DNA from: VXNE01 sp965261535
GTDB lineage: Bacteria; Pseudomonadota; Gammaproteobacteria; Pseudomonadales; Azotimanducaceae
Reading direction: 5' to 3'
NCBI GenBank assembly: GCA_965261535.1
Contig: OZ253469.1
Span: 2,976,001-3,040,000 of the forward strand
Length of the DNA: 64,000 nucleotides
Shown: in pieces, positions 1-10,598 of the stretch
How the letters are laid out: every line of letters starts with the position of its first letter
How positions within the stretch are numbered: position 1 is the first letter of the stretch
Translations under genes and position numbers: made by a program
The notes under the pieces: generated by a model
What the model was told of the DNA's origin: nothing
Databases searched by the model: none
What the model saw: the letters and a program-made list of their open reading frames with translations, nothing else

Positions 1-2422
1 GACGTGTCCGTCACGGCGATGTCCCGGTCCGGCAGCCGCGTGCCCCACGCCGGCAGCGCTGCCCGCGTCACCGTCACCGCGTACGTCCGACTGGTTTCAC
101 CGTCCTCCGCCGTCACCTGCGCCGCGATCTCGTTCGCGCCCTCGGCAAGCGTTGATGTCCGCTCCGTCCCCAGCGTGCTGCCCGCCGCGTCCGTCAGCTC
201 CACGCTCGCATTCGCATCCGTCGGCGTCGCTGCCACCGTCGTTGTCCCGATCTCGTGTGACACCTCCGCCGCGTACGCCGTCACCTCGCTGTCGAAACTT
301 CCGATGTCCACGTCCGTCAGGCTCAGCTCCGACAGGCTTGCATCGTCCGACGGCACGTCGCTCGCCCCGATCGTCACCTCCGCCGAGCCCAGCTCCGTGC
401 CGTCCAGACTCGCCGTCACCGTCGCCGTCTCGGCCTCTTCATGCTCCGCGTCGTCCGTCGCCGTCACCGCGTCCTCGCCCGCTGCCAGCGTCAGACTCGC
501 CGCCGTCAGCGTGTAGTCCGACTCCGATGCGCCCGTCACGCTCAACTCGACCGTCTGCTCCTCCGCATATGTCACACCGTTCGTGATCGACACCGTCACC
601 GTCGACGTGCCGCCTTCGTCGATCTCGGCAGGCTCGGCCGCTACCCCGAACGTGCCCTCGTCGTCGTCCGTCACCGTCACCGTCGCCGAGGCCGGCGTGC
701 CGAGCTCGTATCCAGCACCCGCCAGCAGTTCGACCGTCAGCGCGCCATCCGCTTCGTTCACCGTGTCGTCGTCCGTCGCCAGCGTCAGCGTCGCGCTCAG
801 CGCCCCCGCCGTCACCGTCACCGTCGACGGCGGCCCCGACACCAGCACCGAAGCCTCGTCCGTCACCGACACGGATACCGCGAGCTCCTCGCGTAGCGCC
901 GCGTCCACCGTCACCGTGTACTCCGCCGCGCTGCCTTCCGTCACCGACTCCGCAACGGCCGCGATCGACACCGCCGGCACCGACGCCGTACTGCGAATCG
1001 ACAGCGCCACCCGCACCCCGTCCGACGCACCGTGCCAGTAGCGTCCGTACTCGCTGCTTGGCTGCGTCGCCGCCGTCTCCCAGTAGCGCTCGCCGATCAG
1101 GGTCGTCTCCTCGAAGCCGCGCATTCCGTAGCCGTTCCAGTACACCGTCAGCCCTGCCGTTCCCGTCAGGTGCGGGCTCGTGCCAAGCACGAAACGGCCC
1201 TGATTGTTCACCGCCGCGGTGGTCACCGTGTAGCGCGTACCGCCGACCTCGAAGTCGCCCCCCGTCAGCGAGCCAAAACGCTCATCCCAGAAATGGCCGT
1301 AGCCCGCGATGTCCAGCAGCAACCCGTCCGCCGCTTCCAGGGTCAATACCGTACCCAGCAACTCCTCTTCGCCACCGGTCAACGGCGGGTTCGCCGGCGC
1401 CTCCCATACCGGGTCCGTCGCCGCGCTGGTGCGTGACACCGCGCGCCGCGTCGCCCGCACCGACAGCGCAACGTCCGAGGCCGTCGGCGCGTAGCTCAAG
1501 TCCGTCGCACCGGCAATATCTTCCTCGTCGCGCAGCCACTGGACCGTCACGTCCGACTGCGGCGCTTCCGCGAAACTCGCCTCGAGCGTTCCGCCCACCT
1601 GCGCAATGCCGGCGATCACGGGCTCCGGCGGCAGTGCCGGATCCGTGATCGCGACGCTCACCGAACCGACCGCCGAACCGTCCAGCGTCGCTTCGATCAG
1701 CGCCGTCTCCGGCTCCTCCGAAACACCGTCCGCCGTCGCCGTCAGCGTCGCCGTCACCGCGGCCTCGCCCGCCGCCAGCGGCAGGGCTGTCGGCGTCAGC
1801 GCGTAGTCCTCTCCCGACAACCCCGTCGCCGTCAGCAGGATCGACTGGTCCTCGGCGTACGTCACGCCGTTCGTCACCGCCACCGTCACCGCCGCTTCGT
1901 CCCCTTCCTCGATCTCGGAAGGCTCCGCCGTCACCTCGAAGACACCCGCGTCGTCGTCCTCCACCGTCACGGTGGCCGATACATCGTTGCCGAGCGCGTA
2001 GCCATCGCCCGCCAGCAGCGTCGTCGTCACGAACCCGTCACCTTCCACCACCGCGTCGTCTTGCGTCGCCACGCTGAGCGTCGCCGCAGTCGCACCCGCC
2101 GCGATCAGCACCGACTCCGGCGGCTCGCCCGACAGCATCGAGCCGTCTTCCGACACATCCACCGACACCGTCAGCGACCAGGCCGCCGCCGCGCTGCGCG
2201 TCACCGTGAACGCCGCCGCCGAACCCTCCGTCACCGACGCCGCGACACCCGCAATCGACACCTCCGGCTTCGGCGGACCCGCCACCGTCGCCGTCGCTCT
2301 GTTCGACAGCGCCGCGCCCGCCGCCGTGCACACCGCCCCCGCGCCGAACAGTCGGATCGCGCCGGCAGAACGATCTCCAGGTCGCCCGCGCCCGTCGGCT
2401 CGACGCTGATGCGCCAGGCGAT
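1..2422 (-). pseudogene. 3' part of interrupted Calx-beta/cadherin-like surface protein
   Basis: This is the downstream continuation of the gene at 2423-5419, running off the left edge. Past the TAG at 2423-2425 the same frame continues (IAWRISVEPTG...) and matches an internal repeat of the upstream part. At the C-run 2336-2340 the frame must shift by one base to keep the GAVCTA motif seen in that repeat. From there the frame whose codons occupy 3-5, 6-8 and so on appears open to the edge. It encodes Calx-beta-type modules with DDD calcium-site motifs, an SPRY-free beta-rich middle part and a cadherin-like beta-sandwich. The repeats are Thr/Val/Ala-rich and probably extracellular. Two lesions lie within 90 bp, so this is either a decayed gene or a site of sequence error. 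Confidence 0.7.
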
Positions 2423-5419
2423 CTAGCTCGGCGGCGACAGCTGCCGCGCACCGCGCACCACACCGTTGGTCACCTCGAAGCTCGCGTCCCGCAGCGTCAC
2501 GCCGCTGAGCTCCACCTCCTCGCTGAAACGCAGGTCAAACGTGAACTCCGTCGCGCCGTCGTGCGCATCCGGAATGTTCTCCAACGCCGCCGTCAGCGGC
2601 GCTGCGCCCGACTCGATCGACAACGACACCGACCCTACTTCAGCGCCGTTGTGGAATGCCCGTACCGTCACCGTCTCCGCCTCGTCCTCGACCTTGTCCC
2701 GCAACGCTGCGAGCGGCGCCACCGCGGAACGCGCGTAGGCCGCCAGCACCGTCTCGGACGGCAAACTGTAGTCCTCGCCCGCCGCCGCACTCCCGCTGGC
2801 CGTCAGCGTGATCGTCTGGTCCGTCGCGAACGTCACCCCGTTCGTGGTCGAGACATCGATCGCCACGGACGCGCCCTCCGCAACCTGCGACGGCGCCGTC
2901 ACCGCAAACTCCGCCACATCGTTGTCCGCCAGCACCGTCTGTGCCGTGCCCGACTCCGCCGATACCCCGTAGCCCTCGCCCGCCAGCACCGTGCGCACCA
3001 CCGTCACCGCCTCGCGCACCACCCGGTCGTCCGTCAGGCCCAGCAGCAGCAGCGCCTCGCGCCGCTGCCCCAGGTTCACCGTGTGGCTCCGGTAACGCTC
3101 CTCGCCGCCGCTCACCGTCAGCTCCAGGTTCGCAGTCAGGGCGCCGAACGCCTGGATGCCGGTGCGCGACACCGTGAACGCGATCCGGTCGCCCTCCGCC
3201 CCGCTCGCCGATGCCGACGACACCGACACCTCCGGCACCCGCGCATCCGCCCCGGCCGTCACCGTGCCCACCAGGCCGTGCGACAGGCCACGCCCGTCCG
3301 CCGTGCACACCGCCCCGGCCGCCGCGCAGTCGGTCGCCGCCGGCAGCGTAACCACGATGTCTTGTGCCGCCGTCGGATCGACGACGACGTTCCACAGGTC
3401 GGAGCGTCTGTCCACGCGGTTCGCCAGCGTCACCTGCCCGTGCGTCACCCCGAAACCGGCATCGCGCAGCGTCCTGTTGCCTGTCGCGATCGGCTCGCTG
3501 AACCGCACCCGCAGCGCGAATGGCACCCCCGAGTGCGACGCCGGCAGCCCCACGAAACTCGCCGTCAGCGGCGGAAACACGCGCACCACCGTTACCGCGT
3601 ACGTGCGAACCGTCTCACCGCCCTCGACGGCCACCTCGATCGAGATCTCGTTCGAACCCTGCACCAGCGCCACCTGGTGACCCGCCGTGTCGGCGTCCGC
3701 GTCGGCCGGCGTGATCGTCACCTCCGCGTTGGCGTCGCTGGCCGTCGCCTCCACCGTCGTCGTTGCCACACTCCGGTCCACACTCGCCTGGTAGCTCGTC
3801 GTCTCCGCCGAGAACGTGCCAATGTCGACATCCGCCAGACTCAGGCCCGACAACGTGGCGTCGCTTGACGGCGGCGGCGCCGTACCCGGTGACCCCCCAC
3901 GCGTCACGCGGAACGAACCGGCACCCTCCGGTGTCCTGGCGTACGCCTCGTCTCGGGCCAGCCCCGGGAAGTCCACCGCGTCGATCACGGCGTTCCCGTT
4001 GTCCTCCGTATCGGACAGCACCACGCTCTCTCCGCTGGCCGAGAGCTTGAAGTTCGCGTGCAGGCCGGGACTGTCGCCGGAGTCGTCGTCCGCCCACACC
4101 AGCAGCCGGCCGCCGGCCCCGATCGATGTGCCTTCCGGGAATTGCCACTTCTTTGGCCTATCACGCCTGTCCGACAGATACATGCCGGACAGGTCGATTG
4201 CCGACGCGGTCGTGTTGAACAGCTCGATCCAATCGTCATACTCGCCTTGCGGATCCGCCACGGTATTGCCGTTCGACGCCATCAACTCGTTTATCACCAC
4301 CGCGGCCGCGGCCGGATTCGCATCGTCGTCGCGTACGGTCAGGCTCGCGCTGCCTGGCGATGCCACCACGTAGCCATGGCCGCTCGCGAGCGTCACCGTC
4401 AGCAGGCCGTTCGGCTCATCCACTGTGTCGTTCGGGATCTGGATGCCAAGCAACGCCTCGCTCGCGCCCGCGGGCACGGTCGTCGATGTCGGCAGGGAGG
4501 CCGGCAGGTAGTCCTGGTCCCTGCCTTGGGTGACCTGCACGCCCACTACCAGATCCCCGCTCGGTGGCGGCGCCGCACTTATCGTGAGCGTCGCCGTGCC
4601 CCCCTCGGTGACCGGTCCGTCCGCGGCGATCGCGATCTCCGGGACAATCGGAGTCGCGCGCCCCGGCGAGGCGACAGCGGGCACGCTGAACGCGCCGCTC
4701 GCTTCAGGCGAGCGGCCGTATGACACGTCCGTGGCGAGTGCGGGGAAGTCGACGCTGTCGATCACCACGTTGTCACGGGCGTCGATATCCGACAGCACGA
4801 CGCTCTCGCCGCCTGCCGAGAGCTTGAAATTCGTGTGTAGTCCAGGACTGTCGCCGGAGTCGTCGTCGGCCCACACCAGCAGATAGCCGCCCGCCGCGAT
4901 CGCCGTGCCCTCCGGGAACTGCCACTTCAGCGGGTTGGTCGCCTTGTCCGAAAGGTACATCCCCGACAGATCGATCGCGTCGGTGCCCCAGTTCAGCAGT
5001 TCGATCCAGTCGTCGTCGTCCCCCTGGGGATCCTCGATCGTCCCACCATTGGACGCCATCAGTTCGTTGATGACGAGCGTGGTGGGAGTCGTGCCCGCGT
5101 CCACTTCGGCGTCCGATTGCTCGGCGGCGGTCAAGGTGTACGTGAAGAGGTAGCGTGGCAGATCGTCGGCGTAGGCGGACACACGCGCGGTGAATACGCC
5201 ATCGCCCGCCGTGGCGTCGGCGTCCTCGCCGGCGTCCCCCATGGCAACCGACGTGAACTCGCCGCTCGACCCGGCGTGTTGCACGGTGGCGGCGGTCACG
5301 GCGCGTGCCGCAGCCGCTTCCACGCTCATCGCCAACGCAATCACGGCCAGACATGGCATCGTCGCCGACCGCAGCGCGTGGCGGCCGAATGTCCCACGCC
5401 AAAGCGTCAGTACACCCAT
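2423..5419 (-). CDS. Secreted lamin-tail/Calx-beta/cadherin-like multidomain protein (prematurely stopped)
   Basis: A 998-residue exported protein. An N-terminal signal peptide ends near the Ala-rich stretch at residues 30-40. Two lamin-tail domains follow (about 108-250 and 370-500, each starting VINELMASNG and containing DDWIEL and LSGMYLSD), with a Calx-beta domain between them. A cadherin-like beta-sandwich begins at DATLSGLSL (about 515), then SwmB-like and further Calx-beta modules. Such proteins are usually surface-attached or secreted and calcium-stabilised; no enzymatic domain is visible. The start overlaps the end of the upstream gene by 13 bp, suggesting coupling; an internal Met at residue 21 would give a shorter signal peptide. 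The ending SPPS-stop falls inside a repeat module, so the protein is truncated relative to its original form. Confidence 0.8.
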   Translation of the reverse strand: MGVLTLWRGTFGRHALRSATMPCLAVIALAMSVEAAAARAVTAATVQHAGSSGEFTSVAMGDAGEDADATAGDGVFTARVSAYADDLPRYLFTYTLTAAEQSDAEVDAGTTPTTLVINELMASNGGTIEDPQGDDDDWIELLNWGTDAIDLSGMYLSDKATNPLKWQFPEGTAIAAGGYLLVWADDDSGDSPGLHTNFKLSAGGESVVLSDIDARDNVVIDSVDFPALATDVSYGRSPEASGAFSVPAVASPGRATPIVPEIAIAADGPVTEGGTATLTISAAPPPSGDLVVGVQVTQGRDQDYLPASLPTSTTVPAGASEALLGIQIPNDTVDEPNGLLTVTLASGHGYVVASPGSASLTVRDDDANPAAAAVVINELMASNGNTVADPQGEYDDWIELFNTTASAIDLSGMYLSDRRDRPKKWQFPEGTSIGAGGRLLVWADDDSGDSPGLHANFKLSASGESVVLSDTEDNGNAVIDAVDFPGLARDEAYARTPEGAGSFRVTRGGSPGTAPPPSSDATLSGLSLADVDIGTFSAETTSYQASVDRSVATTTVEATASDANAEVTITPADADADTAGHQVALVQGSNEISIEVAVEGGETVRTYAVTVVRVFPPLTASFVGLPASHSGVPFALRVRFSEPIATGNRTLRDAGFGVTHGQVTLANRVDRRSDLWNVVVDPTAAQDIVVTLPAATDCAAAGAVCTADGRGLSHGLVGTVTAGADARVPEVSVSSASASGAEGDRIAFTVSRTGIQAFGALTANLELTVSGGEERYRSHTVNLGQRREALLLLGLTDDRVVREAVTVVRTVLAGEGYGVSAESGTAQTVLADNDVAEFAVTAPSQVAEGASVAIDVSTTNGVTFATDQTITLTASGSAAAGEDYSLPSETVLAAYARSAVAPLAALRDKVEDEAETVTVRAFHNGAEVGSVSLSIESGAAPLTAALENIPDAHDGATEFTFDLRFSEEVELSGVTLRDASFEVTNGVVRGARQLSPPS

Positions 5420-7743
5420 GGCCGCGCCTGCTTGATCGCGACTTCGTTCGCGGCGGTGACCTTGAACTCGATGTCCATCGCGAACTCGTCGTCTTCGCTG
5501 ACGCCGTACAATGTCGCGAAGCGGACATGAATCGTCTCCAACGCCGCGTGCAACGTCGCCGTGTGCGCCTCGCTGAGCACGCGGACCTCGTCCGCAACCA
5601 GGTTCGACCGGCGCACCACCGTCGTCTCGAAGTTCTCGCCCTCTCTCAACAGCAACTCCTCAGGCACAGCCGCGGCGGACGGATTGGTCACCAGTTCCTC
5701 GCCGACCTGCGTGTTGACGTAGTACGCGTCAGCCGTGCCATAGATCGGGTCGTCGGAGACCGCCACGCCGTTGGACTGCTCATCGCTGAAGTTGGGATGC
5801 AGCAGCACGCCCATGGCCGCTGCCTTGTGATCCACCCGGTAGAACGCGCGCTCCTCAAAGGCGCGCAGGTTCCACATGCTGGCGAACACCTGCTTGACGG
5901 ATTTCTCCAAGTGCCCCTCCGTCGGGTGGTGCGTATACGAGTCGTAGAGGCCGGCGCCGCTGAAGCCCGGCAGGTCCTCGTTGTTCGTGCTCGACCGGCA
6001 ACGGATCGACGTGTCCGCCGGAAACAGCGCTTGCAGCGCGGCCAGGGACGTGCGCATCCACTCTGGCATGGCGCCGTTCTCGATGCGCCGCCGCAGCTTC
6101 TTCAGTTCGGCGTCGCGCGTGCCGATGCTCGCCTGGAAGTCAGCATCGCCGAGCATTTCGTCGATGGTGTCGTAGAAGCCGTTGTGCTTCATGAACTCGT
6201 GGTAGTAGTAGAACGGCAGCGCGTAGCCGTCGGGCACCGCCACATCCGGCAGTGCGAGGGTGCGCAGCACGGCCAGGTTGGCGGCCTTCACACCGAAGGT
6301 GTCCGAGTCGTTGAAGACGATCCCATCCAGATCGCTGTAAGTGGTCGCCGCGAGGTTCCGGGGTGGCGTCTGCGCCGCATCGGGGCGGCGTGCCGCGTGG
6401 TGCGCCGCCACCTCATCCACAGTCGACTCGGTAATCGAGAAGCCGGCCCTCGACACGGCCTCGCCGGTGTTGGGGTCGGTCCATTCGAACCGCGTTTGGG
6501 GGTTCGCCGCCACCTCGAAACGCACGTACTTCCCGACGAGCGCGGCGATGGCAGGGTCGTCTAGCGCATTTCCGATGTACGCGTTCGGCACGCCGTCCTG
6601 GATGGCGCGCAGGTTGACGTGCGACAGTGGCGTCTGCCGATCGAGCGAGATGACGCCGCCGACCGCGGGCAACTCGTTCGGTATGCGACGCAGGAGCGCC
6701 ACGTCCTTGAACGTCGGCCGCTCGCTGCCGTCGAACACCCGCAGCAGCCCGTAGCCCACGGCCGCGTTCAGTGGGCTGAAGACCGAAGCCTCGAACAGAT
6801 CCTCATCGAGGTACACGGGTACGCGCGAAGCGTCGTACTTGGCCTTCTGCGCCTCGTAGCGCTCCAGGCCGGGCCCCGCCGCCGGGTGGTAGACGAGGTT
6901 ATTGCGCAGAAACGGCATGCTCGCCGCGATCAGCTCGTGGCCCCTCGCCACCCAATTGAAAGACCAGGAATTATGTGGCTGATATTGGTAGCGGAACGTT
7001 CCCACCTCGCCGCCCGGTCCCACAACGTTCGGGAAGTAGGTGATTTCTCCGAGCAGGTGATTCGGCCTGTAGAGTTCAAACCTGTCCCACCGGAGAGCGT
7101 AAAGCCAGAAGTTGAGATGCGCGCTCCAGCGATTGGAGTTCATGAAGTGGACAGCAGCCCTGGGCCTCTGGAAATAGGACACGATGAACTTGATGTGTTC
7201 GAGCTCGCCCAGATGCTCGTCCCATACTTCCCGGTGGCCCTGGAAGGACAGCCGCTGGAACGTGGCCATGTCCGGGATGGCGACAGCACCGTCTCCGATC
7301 GGGATCGACTCTGCCCCATTCAACGGTGCCCGGGCACCCGCCTCGGCATGTCCGAGCTCCGTCAGGTCGTCGGTGCCGTCGCCGTCCACGTCGCCGGCCG
7401 CGCCCGTCGAGTGCGTCGCCACCCGGTACGCCCCACCGGACCCTGCACGCAGCGGCTCGCTCAGTATGACGCTGCCTTCCTTTCCCGGGTGGACCGCGAC
7501 GGCATCCTCCGTGAGAGCGTCATCCGGCGACGCGCGGTAGTACAGAACGTGGTATCGGTCCGTCGCGCTGGGCACCTCGATCCGTACCCGGTCGTCGTCG
7601 CCAACCGAGAAGGAAACCGTGCCGCCGTCGGTCTGTGCCTGGCCCACGCCGGCAGCCGCGCAGCACGCGACAGCCGCGCCAAACCGGCGCCACCCGGTGC
7701 CGCGGCGCCCCCGGTCGGTCAGGATCTCAAGAGAGATTCTCAT
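5407..7743 (-). CDS. Secreted PEP/pyruvate-binding (PPDK/PEP-synthase N-domain-like) protein
   Basis: A 778-residue protein starting MRISLEILTD; its ATG overlaps the stop of the upstream fragment (ATGA), which fixes the start. Residues 1-37 look like a signal peptide. A beta-sandwich follows, then a calcium-type DVDGDGTDD loop near residue 130. The central part has TPLSHVNLRAI, resembling the phosphohistidine swivelling domain of PEP-utilising enzymes. The C-terminal third has IRCRSSTNNEDLPGFSGAG and ends DIEFK...KQARPW, both typical of the ATP-grasp domain of pyruvate phosphate dikinase and PEP synthase. An exported ATP-grasp protein with the swivel domain first is unusual; substrate and activity are unknown. 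It is probably co-transcribed with the surface protein downstream. Confidence 0.8.
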   Translation of the reverse strand: MRISLEILTDRGRRGTGWRRFGAAVACCAAAGVGQAQTDGGTVSFSVGDDDRVRIEVPSATDRYHVLYYRASPDDALTEDAVAVHPGKEGSVILSEPLRAGSGGAYRVATHSTGAAGDVDGDGTDDLTELGHAEAGARAPLNGAESIPIGDGAVAIPDMATFQRLSFQGHREVWDEHLGELEHIKFIVSYFQRPRAAVHFMNSNRWSAHLNFWLYALRWDRFELYRPNHLLGEITYFPNVVGPGGEVGTFRYQYQPHNSWSFNWVARGHELIAASMPFLRNNLVYHPAAGPGLERYEAQKAKYDASRVPVYLDEDLFEASVFSPLNAAVGYGLLRVFDGSERPTFKDVALLRRIPNELPAVGGVISLDRQTPLSHVNLRAIQDGVPNAYIGNALDDPAIAALVGKYVRFEVAANPQTRFEWTDPNTGEAVSRAGFSITESTVDEVAAHHAARRPDAAQTPPRNLAATTYSDLDGIVFNDSDTFGVKAANLAVLRTLALPDVAVPDGYALPFYYYHEFMKHNGFYDTIDEMLGDADFQASIGTRDAELKKLRRRIENGAMPEWMRTSLAALQALFPADTSIRCRSSTNNEDLPGFSGAGLYDSYTHHPTEGHLEKSVKQVFASMWNLRAFEERAFYRVDHKAAAMGVLLHPNFSDEQSNGVAVSDDPIYGTADAYYVNTQVGEELVTNPSAAAVPEELLLREGENFETTVVRRSNLVADEVRVLSEAHTATLHAALETIHVRFATLYGVSEDDEFAMDIEFKVTAANEVAIKQARPWVY

Positions 7744-8183
7744 TCGAGCGTCGGTGTCTTGCGACCGAGGACTTTCAGCCCCGCACGGCCGTCGAGCGGC
7801 GCGAAGTCCGTGATGCGGTTGCCGCCGCGGTCGAGTTCCTCGAGCCGCGTCAGGGACGCGAGCGCCGCCAGCTCGTGCGCGCCGATCACCGCCCCCGGCG
7901 TCTGGCCCAGCACCGCCTCCACGTGGCCCCGCAGAGCCGCGTCCGCAACCGACTCCGCCGGCCCCGGGTCCGAACCCGGTGCCGACACCGCCCGACTCTG
8001 CAGCGTCAACCCAAGGCCCCGCCCCGTCAACGACGACGGCTTCAACAGCCCCGGCACCGCGTACGCAAACAGCGTACGTTCCTCCTCGTCCGCTACCCAC
8101 AACGTCTCACCGTCCGACCACAGGCCGAACGGCCTCATGTCCTCCATATGCCCTCCGGTCGGGCGCCGCGTGAACTCCGCCAA
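7740..8183 (-). pseudogene. C-terminal remnant of leucine-rich-repeat surface protein
   Basis: About 147 codons with no proper N-terminus. The first 45 residues (FGLWSDGETLWVADEEER...) match the blades of beta-propeller-like repeats in secreted bacterial proteins. The rest (ADAALRGHVEAVLGQ...LTRLEELDRGGNRITDF) is a short leucine-rich repeat module. There is an in-frame TAG immediately upstream of the open segment and only a TTG start, so I read this as the tail of a larger gene truncated upstream, near IS3 debris. Its TGA overlaps the ATG of the PPDK-like gene, so it may still couple translation of that gene. Confidence 0.55.
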
Positions 8184-8419
8184 CGCGATACCGATCTACT
8201 CGTACCCTTTGCGCATGCATTCGATCAAGGCAACAACTTTCGAGTGATTGTCATAGGCAATCGGCTGTCGGTCAACGGTCGCATGGGCGTTCTGTCCGTC
8301 GCACGGAAGTTCCCACTCCGGGGGCTGGGGTGCGGACGCGCGGGGCGCTGGGTGGGGGCCGGCAAGACGATGAGGCGGGCGGCTATGGATGCGAACGCGT
8401 CGGGGTTTTGGCCGTGAGC

Positions 8420-8989
8420 CCAGTGGGCTGTCAGTGCCCGCTACGCGGTCGGCTGGATGGTCGCCGACCGGGAGAACTCGGTGCTGGCCAGTCATCTCAT
8501 CGAAGAAACCTGCCACAAACAGAGGGTGTCCAGCCCCAGGTGCTCACCCTGCACTCCGACCGCGGCGCGCCAATGACCAGCAAGTGCACCGCACAACTGC
8601 TCGCCGATCTCGGCGTGACCCGCTCACTGAGCCGCCCCCAGGTGTCCGACGACAATCCGTTCTCCGAGGCGCAGTTCAAGACCCTGAAGTACCACCCCGG
8701 CTTCCCTGGCCGCTTCCACGACATCACCGCCGCGATCGCCTTCTGCCGCACGTTCTTCCCCTGGTACAACACCGAGCATCGCCATGGCGGGATTGCGATG
8801 CTCACCCCGGACGACGTCCATCATCATCGAACCGAAAGCGTGCTGGACCAGCGCGGGCGCACCCTTCAAGCCGCCTGGACCCGTCATCCCGAACGCTTCG
8901 TTCGAGGCATCCCAAAAACCAGACCCCTTCCCGAAGCGGTCTGGATCAATCCACCCGTGACATCCACGACCGGAGACACTGCTCAGTAA
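8420..8989 (+). pseudogene. IS3-family transposase OrfB remnant
   Basis: This is the C-terminal half of an IS3-family (IS150-like) DDE transposase. The piece from 8535 onward reads LTLHSDRGAPM, GVTRSLSRPQVSDDNPFSEA and FFPWYNTEHRHGGI, carrying the second Asp and the catalytic Glu region of the rve integrase core. The preceding 100 bp (RYAVGWMVADRENSV...LIEETC) is in a different frame, so there is a frameshift near 8520. The N-terminal half and OrfA are missing. The sequence after the stop (about 9000-9030) resembles an IS3 right end. It is a dead fragment and may have caused the truncation of the LRR gene to its left. Confidence 0.75.
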
Positions 8990-9283
8990 ATCGCTATCAG
9001 CTGTGTCTCAAAGTCGTTGACAGGTTCCGCTCGGTAGGGACGAACTCGCGACCATAGGACTCCCGGCAGCCGCCTCTCTGCTGGCCATTGCAGCCCAGGA
9101 ACGAGTGTCGGTGATGTGCGGGTCCGCGCGAAGGGCACTCGTGCGTGGGTCGATTGGCCGTTCGCCGGAGCTGGCAATGCCGCCACGGTGACGGGTCTGG
9201 TAACGGGAAAGACATAACGAGCTGGGAACCGAGAGCGTACGGGGGACTGGTCGCTCCCGACTCACGGCGCGCCCCAAGGCCCG

Positions 9284-9780
9284 CTGTCAGGAGTGACGAG
9301 GAGAACGCCGTGGCATCTCACCAACGTGTGGCTCGAGTTTGCGAACGAGCCGGAGGACATCGAGTCCTATTGCGTGACGTTCAGTCTCGACGCGGACGCT
9401 TCCGGACCATGTCAATCTGTACATAGCTCCCCTCAATCAGGCGATCAACCAGATCGCCTTCTGCGGCGGTGCTCCAAACGCACATCGATGGTCACCTGGA
9501 CAGGGACGAATTCAAGCAGCTTCCAACGCAAGGGTAGGGGAGTGATCTTCTCTCGTTGGGGCGTACGGGCGTGGAGTGCCATCCAGTGGGCTCCAAGTGG
9601 TCTCGTCGAGAGCTCCGGCCACGAGGGGAGTTTCATCAGTGTGCGCAACGACTTCTCCTGGCGCGAAGGAAGCTGGCGACTCTGCCTGCGCAAGGCCAGG
9701 GGTCGTCAAAGGACATCTGGCTCCGACCCCTGCGCAAGGACTGGAAGCGCATCCTCAATCGGTAGATCTGCAACCGTCAC
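9284..9780 (+). pseudogene. Decayed secreted-protein gene, at least two frameshifts
   Basis: The first part (WHLTNVWLEFANEPEDIESY) and last part (VIFSRWGVRAWSAIQW...DFSWREGSWRLCL) are protein-like in one frame. The middle (about 9405-9520) is protein-like only in the other two frames (HVNLYIAPLNQAINQIAF; THIDGHLDRDEFKQLP). This pattern is typical of compensating indels in a once-functional gene. The family resembles exported beta-rich proteins of the DUF3472 type, but that assignment is weak. It is followed by another partial surface-protein gene, so the two may be pieces of one larger gene. Confidence 0.4.
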
Positions 9781-9818
9781 GACTCGACCGAACGCTTACG
9801 GCTAGCGAAACGTCCGTG

Positions 9819-10598
9819 ATGAGCCTGCTGGCGAGTCCGGAAGGCCACCTCACGAACCTTTCCGCGGGTGAGCCGGCGGCGCTCCACGGCGATGGCGTGC
9901 ATACGGTTCCGCTGTTCCCCTCGGCGGCGGATGCACTGGGGCGGCAAGGCTTCGTGCGCGTCGTGAACCGTTCCAACGCGGCGGGCGAGGTGCGCATCCA
10001 ACCCTACGATGATAGCGGGCGCGCGTACGAGGCCCTCAAGCTCGCCCTGGGCGCCGGACGGACAGCGCACTTCAATTCGGACGACCTAGAACTGGGCAAC
10101 GCCGCCAAAGGCATTGCGGGGAGCACGGGATCGGGAACGGGCGACTGGCGCCTGGAACTGTCGAGCGAACTCGACATCGAGGTGCTGACCTACGTGCGCA
10201 CACCGAGCGGTTTTCTGACGTCAATGCACGACACGGTTTTCCGGACCGGACGACGGCATGAGGTGGCCATGTTCAATCCTGGAAGCAACACGGAGCAGGA
10301 AAGCCGCCTGCGAATCGTCAACCCGGGATCCCGGCCGGCGCCTGTCTCCGTCGCAGGCGTGGACGACGCAGGGATGTCTTCCGGAGACGTCGTGCGGGTG
10401 ACGATTCCCGCGACAGCGGCGGTTACGCTGACGGCGGCGCAGATGGAGGGCGGAGACGATTCGTTGCGCGGGGCGATGGGCGACGGCACGGGCAAGTGGC
10501 GGCTGCTGGTCGACAGCGAGCAGCGCGTGTTCGTGATGAGCGTTCTGGCCAGCCCGACCGGGCACTTGACGAATCTCTCAACGAATCCAAACCCGTAA
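9819..10598 (+). CDS. Repeat-domain secreted protein, 5'-truncated
   Basis: The sequence begins inside a repeat: VMSLLASPEGHLTNLS at the start recurs as VMSVLASPTGHLTNLS at the C-terminus, so about one and a half repeats of a roughly 120-residue beta-rich module remain (GFVRVVNRSNAAGEVRI... and SRLRIVNPGSRPAPVSV). The frame is open upstream to 9576, but that part overlaps the decayed gene in another frame and has no protein-like character. I therefore place the first usable ATG at 9819. There is no signal peptide, so the product is probably not exported as it stands. The parent protein was likely a surface protein like those at the left edge. Confidence 0.5.
   Translation: MSLLASPEGHLTNLSAGEPAALHGDGVHTVPLFPSAADALGRQGFVRVVNRSNAAGEVRIQPYDDSGRAYEALKLALGAGRTAHFNSDDLELGNAAKGIAGSTGSGTGDWRLELSSELDIEVLTYVRTPSGFLTSMHDTVFRTGRRHEVAMFNPGSNTEQESRLRIVNPGSRPAPVSVAGVDDAGMSSGDVVRVTIPATAAVTLTAAQMEGGDDSLRGAMGDGTGKWRLLVDSEQRVFVMSVLASPTGHLTNLSTNPNP

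Noticed and set aside
4..4886. Long plus-strand open frames across the left end
   Set aside because: They are antisense to repetitive high-GC Calx-beta/lamin-tail modules, rich in Ser/Val/Arg with no domains; the minus strand carries recognisable domains.
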